A program made the translations under genes and the position numbers. A DNA stretch of 7,997 bases from Actinomycetes bacterium (GTDB lineage Bacteria > Actinomycetota > Thermoleophilia > Gaiellales > Gaiellaceae). Shown piece by piece: positions 1 through 6,109 of this stretch. Position 1 is the stretch's first letter. Each line of letters begins with the position of its first letter. Location of the stretch: assembly GCA_030624785.1 (NCBI GenBank), contig JAUXJK010000083.1, forward strand, positions 1-7,997, given 5' to 3'. The notes under the pieces were generated by a model. The model was not told where the DNA came from and did no database searches. It saw only the letters and a list, made by a program, of their open reading frames with translations.

Positions 1-140
1 AGCTCTTCCTTGCCCTGCAGGTCCCGGTCATACAGGATCATGCTGAAGGAGCAGTCGTCTGCGAAGAGTTCGAGGAGACTCGTGACGTCTTCCTCGTCGA
101 AGAGGCGAAAGAATGCTCTGATCGTGTCGGCGTGGCTCAC
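1..140 (-). CDS. SnoaL/NTF2-like domain protein (partial, N-terminal end only)
   Basis: Only the first 46 codons are in the window; the gene continues past the left edge. The visible protein begins (V/M)SHADTIRAFFRLFDEEDV, followed by LLELFADDCSF. This helix-turn-helix opening with 'F...FADD' is typical of small SnoaL-like/NTF2-fold proteins, which are about 120-150 residues and include polyketide cyclases, isomerases and many of unknown role. I chose the GTG at 140 because a weak GG-rich Shine-Dalgarno (complement of 152-157) lies 11 bases upstream. A TTG at 149 in the same frame is possible, and an in-frame stop at 153-155 excludes anything earlier. It lies 48 bases downstream of the phospholipase D-like gene on the same strand, so it is probably the last visible member of that operon. 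The active-site part is not visible, so no function can be given. The fold is likely but rests on a short fragment. Confidence 0.6.
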   Translation of the reverse strand, partial: MSHADTIRAFFRLFDEEDVTSLLELFADDCSFSMILYDRDLQGKEE

Positions 141-153
141 GTAGCGCAAAGCC

Positions 154-176
154 TACCGCCACCGCGGCGGTGGGTA
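154..176 (-). promoter_or_regulatory. GC-rich stem-loop before the SnoaL-like gene
   Basis: CCACCG (159-164) and CGGTGG (168-173) form a perfect 6-bp stem with a 3-base loop. A further three outer pairs (TAC/GTA) form across a 2-base bulge. It fills most of the gap between the phospholipase D-like stop and the SnoaL-like start and partly covers the candidate ribosome binding site at 152-157. No T-run follows on the minus strand, so it is not a classic intrinsic terminator. It could dampen translation of the downstream gene, partly terminate transcription, or be a chance GC-rich palindrome. Confidence 0.35.
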
Positions 177-188
177 CCGTCGGGTTGG

Positions 189-1265
189 CTACTCGGACTC
201 GGCGCCGTTGTCACCATCGGCGTAGCGCTCGATCACTTTCTCGACCTCGGTGGCGAGGTCGGCGACGGCACAGCCGCCGGTGAGCGCAAGGACGTTCTCG
301 GCGTTCTCTTCACCTGAGCGCGAGTGGTTGTAGGAGCCGACGTAGGCATGCTCGTCGCAGACGATTACCTTCGCGTGCATGTAGTCATGCGGTCGGTGCG
401 GGCCCCAGGGAGTCGACGGGCGCCCCACCAGGCCGACGCGCCGTGCGAGAAAGCGGTACGCGGCAGGTTTCCAGGAGTCGGGCGTGTCTCGATCCCACTG
501 CCGCATCACACCGCGCATCATCGAGCCGTCGACCACACCCGAGATCCGCAGCCCGTCGCGATCAACGACGTCGCTGAGTGCCCCGAGGATCGGGCCCGAG
601 GTGAGAACGGGCGAGCAGATCAGGATTCGTTCGCGCGAGTGGCGCATCGCTGCTGCGATCTCACTCGCGAGTTCGGGGCCGCGGCCAGGGCAGAAGATCG
701 GGCGCACTCCAACGGTGTCGCCCTTGCACTCCAGTGAGCGCGTTTCGTGGTCGTGGGCTCCAGTTCCTTCCACTTCCCTGCTCGTCCAGAGCTCCTCGAA
801 ATTTGCGAGATACATCGCGGCGATCGCCACGTCCTCGACAATGAGGAAACAGTTCTCTTGCAAGGCGAAAGCGTCTTCCGTCCAGTTCAGCGAGCCAGTC
901 CATAGTCGTGAGCCGTCCACGACCGCATACTTGTGGTGCATCAAGCCGAAGCGGTCAGTTACCGGCCGCACGTCCAGACCCAGCGAGTCGATGAACTCAG
1001 GCGGCTTCTGAGGCGCAGGGACAGTGCTCTTGTAGTCGTTGACGCGCTCGTCGTGATCGACCATGCGCACGCGCACGCCACTGCGATCGAGTTCCTGCAG
1101 CGTGGCGGCGATCGCGGCGGCGGGGGGGCCGTCGACACTGAAATCGTAGATCGCAACGGCGACCTCCTCGCGCGCCGACGCGAGGAACGCGACGAGACTC
1201 TCGGTCACGTCTGCGACCGTCTGCTGCTCCGGGTGGAGAAACGTTACGGAGATCGATTCGCTCAT
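189..1265 (-). CDS. phospholipase D-like protein with two HKD motifs
   Basis: A 358-residue member of the phospholipase D superfamily, whose enzymes cleave or transfer phosphodiester bonds through a phospho-histidine intermediate. Both catalytic motifs are complete: H110-x-K112-x4-D117 followed by GSLN (124-127), and H297-x-K299-x4-D304 followed by GSYN (310-313). It therefore has the two half-sites needed for one active site. The N-terminal half spans about residues 5-165 and the C-terminal half about 185-350. There is no signal peptide or membrane segment, so it should act in the cytoplasm, unlike secreted phospholipases and membrane cardiolipin synthases. The substrate (phospholipid, nucleic acid or other phosphodiester) cannot be read from the sequence. 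The ATG at 1265 overlaps the stop of the upstream LOG gene (ATGA), implying coupled translation. An in-frame ATG ten codons earlier lies inside LOG and is less likely. The family call is secure; the precise role is unknown. Confidence 0.9.
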   Translation of the reverse strand: MSESISVTFLHPEQQTVADVTESLVAFLASAREEVAVAIYDFSVDGPPAAAIAATLQELDRSGVRVRMVDHDERVNDYKSTVPAPQKPPEFIDSLGLDVRPVTDRFGLMHHKYAVVDGSRLWTGSLNWTEDAFALQENCFLIVEDVAIAAMYLANFEELWTSREVEGTGAHDHETRSLECKGDTVGVRPIFCPGRGPELASEIAAAMRHSRERILICSPVLTSGPILGALSDVVDRDGLRISGVVDGSMMRGVMRQWDRDTPDSWKPAAYRFLARRVGLVGRPSTPWGPHRPHDYMHAKVIVCDEHAYVGSYNHSRSGEENAENVLALTGGCAVADLATEVEKVIERYADGDNGAESE

Positions 1266-1981
1266 CTCGTAACGTCCATGACGAGGTCGCAGCACTCGAT
1301 GGGATCATCACTTACCGTGAACAGGCCGACCTCGTCCTCGGTGAGAGCGCCCTCGGTGACCATCGTCGTTCGAATCCAGTCGATCAGGCCGCCCCAGTAG
1401 TCGCTCCCGAACAGGACGACCGGGAACCGCTCGATCTTCCCGGTCTGAATCAGAGTGAGAGACTCGAAAAGCTCGTCGAGTGTTCCGAACCCTCCCGGGA
1501 AGACGACGAAGGCCGTCGAGTACTTCACGAACATGGTCTTGCGCACGAAGAAGTAACGGAAGTCGACGCCCAGATTCACAAACTCGGTGGATTCCTGTTC
1601 GTGAGGGAGTTCGATGTTGCAGCCAATCGACAGGCCGCCCGCTTCGTGCGCGCCCTTGTTTGCGGCCTCCATGATTCCCGGACCGCCCCCGGTAATCACT
1701 GCTACGCCTCGGTTGGCGAACTCGCGCCCCACCTCGACGGCGGCGTCGTAGTAGGCGTTGCCCGGACGCAGGCGCGCGGACCCAAACACCGAGACGGCCT
1801 CGCCAACGCGCGCAAGTGCGTCGAAGCCGTCGACGAACTCTCCAAGGATGCGTAGCGCGCGCCACGGATCGGTGTGGATGAACGCGGGATCGCAATCAGA
1901 GAGGAGATCAACGTCCGCCACATCGAGACGATCCTTCGCGGCGCCGACGGCGTAGACGCGGCCTCTTCGGTCATCAGTCAT
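1262..1981 (-). CDS. LOG family (TIGR00730) nucleotide 5'-monophosphate phosphoribohydrolase
   Basis: A 239-residue Rossmann-fold protein of the LOG family, often misnamed 'lysine decarboxylase'. Characterised members hydrolyse the N-glycosidic bond of cytokinin riboside or other nucleoside 5'-monophosphates, releasing free base and ribose 5-phosphate. Diagnostic motifs are GGGPGIMEAANKGA (98-111), R147-K148 in VRKTM, and the PGGFGTLDE signature (162-170) with its catalytic glutamate. The SVFGSAR opening strand is at 64-70. About 60 N-terminal residues precede the core, as in many bacterial TIGR00730 proteins. The ATG at 1981 is favoured by a strong Shine-Dalgarno; a GTG at 2035 in the same frame lacks one. 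The gene is 74 bases downstream of the M24 gene and overlaps the phospholipase D-like gene by 4 bases. Whether the substrate is a cytokinin or an ordinary nucleotide cannot be told from sequence alone. Confidence 0.9.
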   Translation of the reverse strand: MTDDRRGRVYAVGAAKDRLDVADVDLLSDCDPAFIHTDPWRALRILGEFVDGFDALARVGEAVSVFGSARLRPGNAYYDAAVEVGREFANRGVAVITGGGPGIMEAANKGAHEAGGLSIGCNIELPHEQESTEFVNLGVDFRYFFVRKTMFVKYSTAFVVFPGGFGTLDELFESLTLIQTGKIERFPVVLFGSDYWGGLIDWIRTTMVTEGALTEDEVGLFTVSDDPIECCDLVMDVTR

Positions 1982-1988
1982 CGGCGTT

Positions 1989-1995
1989 TCCCTTC
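1989..1995 (-). promoter_or_regulatory. Shine-Dalgarno for the LOG gene
   Basis: The minus strand reads GAAGGGA, ending 7 bases before the ATG at 1981. This is the clearest ribosome binding site in the left operon, and it decides the start against the upstream in-frame GTG at 2035. Confidence 0.7.
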
Positions 1996-2055
1996 TGGGC
2001 TGGCTGCAGTTTGAGCACCCCGGCCACGAGATCACGCAGCACGAGCGAGCTGGAA

Positions 2056-3207
2056 CTAGACGCTGAGGATCGTCAGCTGAGACTCGAGACCCGAGATGCG
2101 CTCAGGCTTGTTATCGCCCGCTCCGACGATGACGCCGTCGGCGACGATCGCACCGGAGTCGCCGTTCTCGGTGAGCAGATTTGGATGTATCGACACGACG
2201 TGCCCCGTTTCGAAAACGCTTTCAGACGCCGCTGTAATCACCGGAAGGTCGTGATCAATTCCGACTCCGTGACCCAGGCCGAGTCCCGTGCGTAGTTGAT
2301 TCGATGCCGCGACCCGGTCGAAGAGTGCTGCAGCCTCGGCGACCGGCACGTTCGGCCGACACGTTGCAGCAGCGCCATCTAGCGCCTCGTAGCAGGCGGA
2401 AGCGAGTGCGCGGTCGGCCTGCGACGGTGTGCCAAGCGAGAAAAGGCCGCCGATCTCGACCCAGTAGCCGTCCTTGTTTGCGACCTCGACGAGAACACTC
2501 ACCAGGTCGCCTGCTGCGAGGATCGTTTCCGTGAAGCGGCGAGCAACGTACGGGCCTCGGTCAACGAAGACGATGAGCTCGAGCGCGCCGGCGTTCCTCA
2601 GGATGCGCTCGAGCTCCGCGACAACGTGCTGCGTCGCCACGCCGGGGCGGAGCAAGCCTGGTGCGGTGTCGTAGGCTTCGCGGGCCAGCGCCACGGACGC
2701 GCGCACCCCGACGAGCTCGTCGGCGCTCTTGCGGGCCTTTGCGTTCTGCGCTACCGGCGTGCCATCGACAACGTCGATGGCTGCCAGCACGCGTTTGAGC
2801 GTTTGTTCGTCTGCAGGAGGCACGATGGCGCCGAATCCCGCCACGCCAACCCGCGCCGGTGCACGAGATGCGATGTCGGTCGCGACGGCCTCCGCCATCG
2901 GCACGGCTGCGCCCGTCCAATCGGACTCGCCCGTCGCGCGAACGTCTGAGATGAGGCCGCGCTCGCGGACGATCGCCTCGTCGCTGATTGATGGAACCCA
3001 GAGTGTCGGCTCTGAGCCGGCGTCGATGTAGACGTACGAGTTGCGAAGCAGTGGCGTGTATCCCGTCGCATAGACGACGTAGCCGTACGAGGCCAGGATC
3101 CCGCGCCCGGCGAGCAGAAGACCATCGAGGTCTGCTTCCGTCATCAGTTGCCGCAGCTCGCTCCATCGCTTTTCGAGGAGAGCGCGCGTCACGGCCACGC
3201 TGGGCAC
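2056..3207 (-). CDS. M24 family (creatinase/prolidase-like) protein with degenerate metal site
   Basis: A 383-residue protein with a creatinase-type N-terminal domain (about 10-150) and an M24 'pita-bread' domain (about 160-365). Active M24 peptidases bind two metals through Asp, Asp, His, Glu and Glu. Here the GYW segment carries E241 and E251 in place of the two aspartates. H313 in GLGHGVGIDHDLP is kept, the usual E of the 'T-x-E-P-G' motif is H341 (SIHPNL), and the last Glu of 'R-I-E-D' is A356 (IVAD). It is therefore unlikely to be a standard Xaa-Pro dipeptidase. It may be a metal-independent hydrolase, as creatinase is, or a non-catalytic relative. There is no signal peptide. The start is GTG at 3207, with in-frame GTGs at 3198 and 3192 as alternatives; none has a strong ribosome site. 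It is the first gene of the leftward operon. Confidence 0.85.
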   Translation of the reverse strand: MPSVAVTRALLEKRWSELRQLMTEADLDGLLLAGRGILASYGYVVYATGYTPLLRNSYVYIDAGSEPTLWVPSISDEAIVRERGLISDVRATGESDWTGAAVPMAEAVATDIASRAPARVGVAGFGAIVPPADEQTLKRVLAAIDVVDGTPVAQNAKARKSADELVGVRASVALAREAYDTAPGLLRPGVATQHVVAELERILRNAGALELIVFVDRGPYVARRFTETILAAGDLVSVLVEVANKDGYWVEIGGLFSLGTPSQADRALASACYEALDGAAATCRPNVPVAEAAALFDRVAASNQLRTGLGLGHGVGIDHDLPVITAASESVFETGHVVSIHPNLLTENGDSGAIVADGVIVGAGDNKPERISGLESQLTILSV

Positions 3208-3326
3208 TGTAGCGTCGGCTTCAAGTACACGTTGTCGGCCGCGTGTCGCGAGCGGCGGACCCCACAGGCCTTCGCTCGTGGTCGGTTGGCGCTAACGTCC
3301 AACGGCTGGTCACGATTGGGATTGAG
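3208..3326. promoter_or_regulatory. divergent intergenic region (M24 operon / rpiA)
   Basis: These 119 bases separate two divergent genes and must hold promoters for both. Towards rpiA there is a TAACGT (3293-3298) that fits the TAnnnT -10 pattern but has no good -35 box. It sits between the arms of a short inverted repeat, GTTGG (3285-3289) and CCAAC (3299-3303), which could be an operator or coincidence. On the minus strand, TACAGT overlaps the GTG at 3207 and would suit a leaderless start at 3198, again without a convincing -35. No riboswitch-like structure is seen. Confidence 0.35.
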
Positions 3327-3983
3327 TTGACGAACGACACTACGCATGACGATGAAAAGCGGCTGGCGGCCGAGTCTGCGGCCGGGCTGGTCGAGAGCGG
3401 CATGCGCGTCGGTCTGGGGACGGGTTCGACCGTCGGCTACTTCCTGCCTGCACTTGCGCGGCGCGAGCTCGACCTGACCTGCGTCGCAACCTCCCTTCAA
3501 ACGGCCGACGCGGCGACCCGGCTCGGGTTTAGCGTGGAACCGTTCGACAGCTTCGACCGGCTGCATATCGCGGTCGACGGTGCCGATCAGATCGCGCCGA
3601 GCGGCTGGCTCGTGAAGGGGGGCGGCGCCGCGCATACGCGGGAGAAGGTCGTGGCGGCGGCCGCCGATAGGTTCGTTGTGATCGCGACGGCAGACAAGTG
3701 TGTCGATCGTCTCGAGCCCCCCGTCCCACTTGAGGTCCTCGCGTTTGGTGTTGCCGCGACTCTTTGGCGTCTTGGTGGCGCCGAGCGCCGTGGCGTCGAT
3801 CGGAGTCCCGACGGAAACATCATCGCCGACTACACCGGCCCGATCGACGATCCCGAAGAGCTTGCGGGCCGCCTCGACGCGACCCCTGGGGTTGTCGAGC
3901 ACGGGTTATTCGCGCCCACGCTAGTGAGTGACGTATTGATTGGACGCGGCACGCGCGTCGAGCATCGCTCCGGGCTTGCCTAG
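3327..3983 (+). CDS. rpiA: ribose-5-phosphate isomerase A
   Basis: A 218-residue cytoplasmic enzyme that interconverts ribose 5-phosphate and ribulose 5-phosphate in the non-oxidative pentose phosphate pathway. The family motifs are all present and in order: the phosphate-binding GLGTGSTV (29-36), TSLQT (55-59), the catalytic aspartate motif VDGADQI (83-89), KGGGAAHTREK (97-107) with the catalytic base glutamate at 106, ADKCVD (122-127), and GVVEHGLF near the C-terminus. The TTG start at 3327 matches the usual family N-terminus and length and has GGGA at 3318-3321. The frame stays open upstream to a GTG at 3243, but those 28 extra codons show no family character. The gene stands alone on the plus strand, divergent from the M24-LOG operon and convergent with the protease gene. 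The LOG reaction also yields ribose 5-phosphate, a possible but unproven link. Confidence 0.93.
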   Translation: MTNDTTHDDEKRLAAESAAGLVESGMRVGLGTGSTVGYFLPALARRELDLTCVATSLQTADAATRLGFSVEPFDSFDRLHIAVDGADQIAPSGWLVKGGGAAHTREKVVAAAADRFVVIATADKCVDRLEPPVPLEVLAFGVAATLWRLGGAERRGVDRSPDGNIIADYTGPIDDPEELAGRLDATPGVVEHGLFAPTLVSDVLIGRGTRVEHRSGLA

Positions 3984-3992
3984 TTCTCTCTC

Positions 3993-4016
3993 TGCGGCAC
4001 GGAACTCCCCGCCGCA
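3993..4016. terminator. possible hairpin between convergent rpiA and protease genes
   Basis: TGCGGC (3993-3998) and GCCGCA (4011-4016) form a 6-bp stem with a 12-base loop, centred in the 39-base gap between two convergent stops. On the plus strand no T-run follows; on the minus strand the next bases are GAGAGAGAA. The position suits a bidirectional terminator, but the lack of a T-tract makes this weak. Confidence 0.3.
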
Positions 4017-4022
4017 ACCGAT

Positions 4023-5159
4023 CTAGCGGACGCAGCCGCCTGCCGCTACGGGACGAAAGTTGGCATCGAGAGCGGTTCGAATTGCTGAGAGCGGCACTCC
4101 CACGCTGCCTTCGCCCTCCTCGGTAGCGCCGAAGACCATCGACATGACCCGACCGTCGACGTTGACGATCGGTCCGCCTGACTCTCCGGGCTCGACGCGT
4201 CCACGCAGGGGCACAACCGTCCGGAAACCCCGACCCCGGTTGAGTGCGTTCGGGGCGATCACTTTTGTGGCTCGACCGGCTGTCGCATAGTCCGCCATCA
4301 GGGGCCCGCCTCGCGGATAGCCCAGCATGATCACGGTCTCGCCATGTTTTGTGGCGTCGGCCAGCTGGAGTACAGGGGCATCCAGGCGTGGCACGTGCAA
4401 GATCGCAACGTCGTTCTCGATGTCCAGATAGACGAGATCGGCTCCGAGATCCTGCTGTCCGGGAGTTAGGACGCGGGTATCACGTTGTCCGGCGACTACA
4501 TGGGCGTTGGTGACGATGATGTTGTCCCCAGCGACCCAGCCGGAGCCCTGGGCGCGGATACCGCATGAGGTGCCCACGATCTCGACCACGCTGGATCGCA
4601 CCGATCGAGCCTGTCGAATGTCGATGACCGAGGGATCCGGCTCGGGCAGTGTCGCGTGCGGAATACCCGAGAGGAGAGGGAGCGGATCGAGCGACTCCAA
4701 TGCGGCCAGCACGCTTCGCGCCGGAATGCGATCGACGAGGCGCGTGAGCATGAACGACCCTTCAACCTGGCTACGCAGTCCAACGGCGGGCTGCTGGAGA
4801 GCGAGAACGGCTATGAGCCACATGACGCAGACCCCAACGATCGCACCGGTGGCCAGACCACCGGCCGAGTCCACAGTACGAAAGCGACTCGGGATGATCC
4901 GTGAGCGCATCGATGTCCCAAGAGCGCTGGTGGCCAACTGCAGCACGAGCGCGCCACAGAGTGCCCCGATCAGGCTCGCGAGTGGCACCCAGGCCGACTC
5001 GGAGCCCTCTGAGAGGAGGAGGGGGCCAACGCGCCCACCGATGATCGCTCCCAGGAGAACGCCACTAAATGAGACGAGTTGCGCGACGAGTCCGCGGCGC
5101 CAGCCGGCGAGAGCTGAGACCGCCACGACCACGACCACAAGAAGATCGACGAGGTTCAC
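4023..5159 (-). CDS. MarP-like membrane serine protease (CvpA + trypsin-like domains)
   Basis: A 378-residue protein with four N-terminal membrane helices (about 3-20, 28-47, 57-80, 100-122) forming a CvpA-like domain, then an extracytoplasmic trypsin-fold protease (about 185-368). The catalytic triad is H220 (TNAHVV), D250 (ENDVAIL) and S327 (PGESGGP). This is the architecture of Mycobacterium tuberculosis MarP (Rv3671c), a periplasmic protease needed for acid resistance. Cys199, 21 residues before the catalytic His, and Cys376, two residues from the C-terminus, match the MarP disulfide pair in position. I chose the GTG at 5159: it gives the usual CvpA opening (MNLVDLL) and has a GGGGG site 7 bases upstream. 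A TTG at 5186 would add nine charged residues and has no such site. It follows the sigma factor gene by 33 bases and is probably in its operon. Substrates are unknown. Confidence 0.9.
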   Translation of the reverse strand: MNLVDLLVVVVVAVSALAGWRRGLVAQLVSFSGVLLGAIIGGRVGPLLLSEGSESAWVPLASLIGALCGALVLQLATSALGTSMRSRIIPSRFRTVDSAGGLATGAIVGVCVMWLIAVLALQQPAVGLRSQVEGSFMLTRLVDRIPARSVLAALESLDPLPLLSGIPHATLPEPDPSVIDIRQARSVRSSVVEIVGTSCGIRAQGSGWVAGDNIIVTNAHVVAGQRDTRVLTPGQQDLGADLVYLDIENDVAILHVPRLDAPVLQLADATKHGETVIMLGYPRGGPLMADYATAGRATKVIAPNALNRGRGFRTVVPLRGRVEPGESGGPIVNVDGRVMSMVFGATEEGEGSVGVPLSAIRTALDANFRPVAAGGCVR

Positions 5160-5166
5160 GGCCGGG

Positions 5167-5171
5167 CCCCC
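5167..5171 (-). promoter_or_regulatory. Shine-Dalgarno deciding the protease start
   Basis: The minus strand reads GGGGG here, 7 bases before the GTG at 5159. It supports that codon over the in-frame TTG at 5186, which lacks a purine-rich leader. Confidence 0.55.
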
Positions 5172-5192
5172 GCGTAGCTCGAGCAAAGTGGG

Positions 5193-5801
5193 TCAGGGAG
5201 CCGTGGTGTCCTGCGAAGAGTCGCTAGCTTCCTGATTGCGTCGCACTTCGACGACGTCGCGAAGCTGGCTGCGAGCACGGTGTATCCGGCTCTTTGCTGC
5301 AGGGAGCGAGAGTTCGAGCGCGTCCGCGACCTCTTGATTCGACCAGCCTTCGATATCGCGCAGCACGAGTGGAGCCCGATACTCGAATGGAAGCTCACGT
5401 AGCTTCGCTGCGAGGAACGACGAGAGCTCGCGGTTTTCGGCGAGGGTATCGACGTTGGATCTGGGATCAAAGAAACTGGAGTCTCCTGGGTGTAGATCGT
5501 CGAGCGAGCGTAGGTCGAGTTTCTTTCGTCGCGTTCGCTGTAGTGCCTCGTTTACGGCGATCCGATACAGCCATGTAAACGGCTGAGAATCTCCGCGGAA
5601 GCGAGCAAGGTTTCTCCAAGCTTGCACGAATGTGTCCTGTGCCGCCTCCTCCACGTCGCGTTCGTCACTGAGGAGGCGCCCGAGGAGCGCGCGCACGCGC
5701 CGCTCGAACACGCGCACGAACTCGGCGTAGGCTTCCACATCGCCTTCTCTTGCACGGAGCAGGAGGTCTGACTCGCTAGACACCGCAACTGACGCTAGCA
5801 T
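5193..5801 (-). CDS. ECF-type RNA polymerase sigma factor (sigma-70 family)
   Basis: A 202-residue alternative sigma factor with only regions 2 and 4, typical of the extracytoplasmic function group. Region 2 runs about 24-92 and contains the DVEEAAQDTFVQAW core-binding helix and the RFRGDSQPFTWLYRIAVNEA segment that contacts the -10 element. Region 4 runs about 125-182 and holds LPFEYRAPLVLRDIEGWSNQEVADAL followed by the recognition helix PAAKSRIHRAR. There is no extra C-terminal domain; a short acidic, Ser/Thr-rich tail ends the protein. The ATG at 5801 has AAGG 9 bases upstream. An ATG at 5822 (GGAG 4 bases upstream) and a GTG at 5741 are less likely or unneeded. It is followed by the MarP-like protease and lies head to head with a zinc-finger anti-sigma candidate. 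Its promoter targets are not identifiable here; no clear GGAAC-type -35 with a -10 partner was found. Confidence 0.92.
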   Translation of the reverse strand: MLASVAVSSESDLLLRAREGDVEAYAEFVRVFERRVRALLGRLLSDERDVEEAAQDTFVQAWRNLARFRGDSQPFTWLYRIAVNEALQRTRRKKLDLRSLDDLHPGDSSFFDPRSNVDTLAENRELSSFLAAKLRELPFEYRAPLVLRDIEGWSNQEVADALELSLPAAKSRIHRARSQLRDVVEVRRNQEASDSSQDTTAP

Positions 5802-5833
5802 CGGAAACGGCCTTGGAAGCATCGAACTCCGCG
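5802..5833. promoter_or_regulatory. very short divergent start region (sigma / ZAS)
   Basis: Only 32 bases lie between the sigma ATG (5801, minus) and the ZAS ATG (5834, plus). This is too short for two conventional promoters with leaders. Each promoter must therefore sit inside the opposite gene, or the transcripts must overlap or be leaderless. A short palindrome, GCTCG-CA-CGAGC (5862-5873), inside the ZAS gene is the only nearby symmetric element and may be chance. Confidence 0.4.
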
Positions 5834-6109
5834 ATGAACACACTGAGACGTCTACTCACCGGCTCGCACGAGCACACCGAAAGCCGGATGTCGGAGCACC
5901 TCGACGAGGAGCTCCGTTGGTTTGCGCGTTTTCGGTTGGTACAGCACCTCGCGTGGTGTGAGGGCTGCTCGTCGATGTACGAGTGCCTGCGCGTCACGGT
6001 CGGAGGGCTCCGCTCGATGAAGTCCCAACAACCGGCGCCGGCACCTGCACTCGTCGACGCCGTTATCGAGCAGATTCATCGCGAACAACTCGACCCAGAC
6101 GGCCAATGA
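5834..6109 (+). CDS. zinc-finger (ZAS/zf-HC2) protein, probable anti-sigma factor
   Basis: A 91-residue protein with the ZAS core: HLDEELRW (22-29), then H38-x3-C42-x2-C45 (QHLAWCEGC). H12 or H14 is a possible first ligand at the position where RsrA-type proteins have Cys. Such proteins bind and silence ECF sigma factors; some release them when their thiols are oxidised. There is no membrane helix, so it should be a soluble cytoplasmic anti-sigma. A further Cys51 follows the motif. It is divergent from the sigma gene rather than co-transcribed with it, and its stop overlaps the TlpA-like start (ATGA), so it heads the thiol-redox operon. The start is uncertain: ATG 5834 lacks a clear ribosome site, TTG 5813 has GGAAA upstream, and ATG 5888 would remove the candidate first ligand. 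The pairing with the adjacent sigma factor is inference from position. Confidence 0.75.
   Translation: MNTLRRLLTGSHEHTESRMSEHLDEELRWFARFRLVQHLAWCEGCSSMYECLRVTVGGLRSMKSQQPAPAPALVDAVIEQIHREQLDPDGQ

Noticed and set aside
132..317. Small plus-strand frame with a hydrophobic stretch near the left edge
   Set aside because: It overlaps the 3' end of the phospholipase D-like gene and the 5' end of the SnoaL-like gene on the other strand, and has no ribosome site or family resemblance.
2561..3166. 201-codon minus-strand frame within the M24 gene
   Set aside because: It is a frame-shifted shadow made largely of Arg, Ala and Gly, with no domain pattern.
3189..3902. Minus-strand open frame of 237 codons opposite rpiA
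   Set aside because: rpiA carries every family motif in the other strand; this frame has a low-complexity, Arg-rich composition and runs over the divergent control region.
4507..5235. Long plus-strand open frame (242 codons) opposite the protease gene
   Set aside because: It is antisense to a gene with a complete catalytic triad, is rich in Arg, Ser, Thr and Pro as GC-rich shadow frames are, and shows no recognisable motif.
5802..5870. ECF-type autoregulatory promoter (GGAAAC at 5803)
   Set aside because: No matching -10 element lies at the 16-17 base spacing, and the GGAA is as likely to be part of a ribosome site for the TTG at 5813.
5862..5873. GCTCG-CA-CGAGC palindrome as an operator
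   Set aside because: The 5-base arms inside a coding sequence are expected by chance in GC-rich DNA, and no second copy or promoter box is nearby.
5983..6105. Extended start for the TlpA-like protein
   Set aside because: It would put 41 Arg- and Thr-rich residues before a clear lipoprotein signal peptide and overlap the ZAS gene; the ATG at 6106 with the ATGA overlap is far better.
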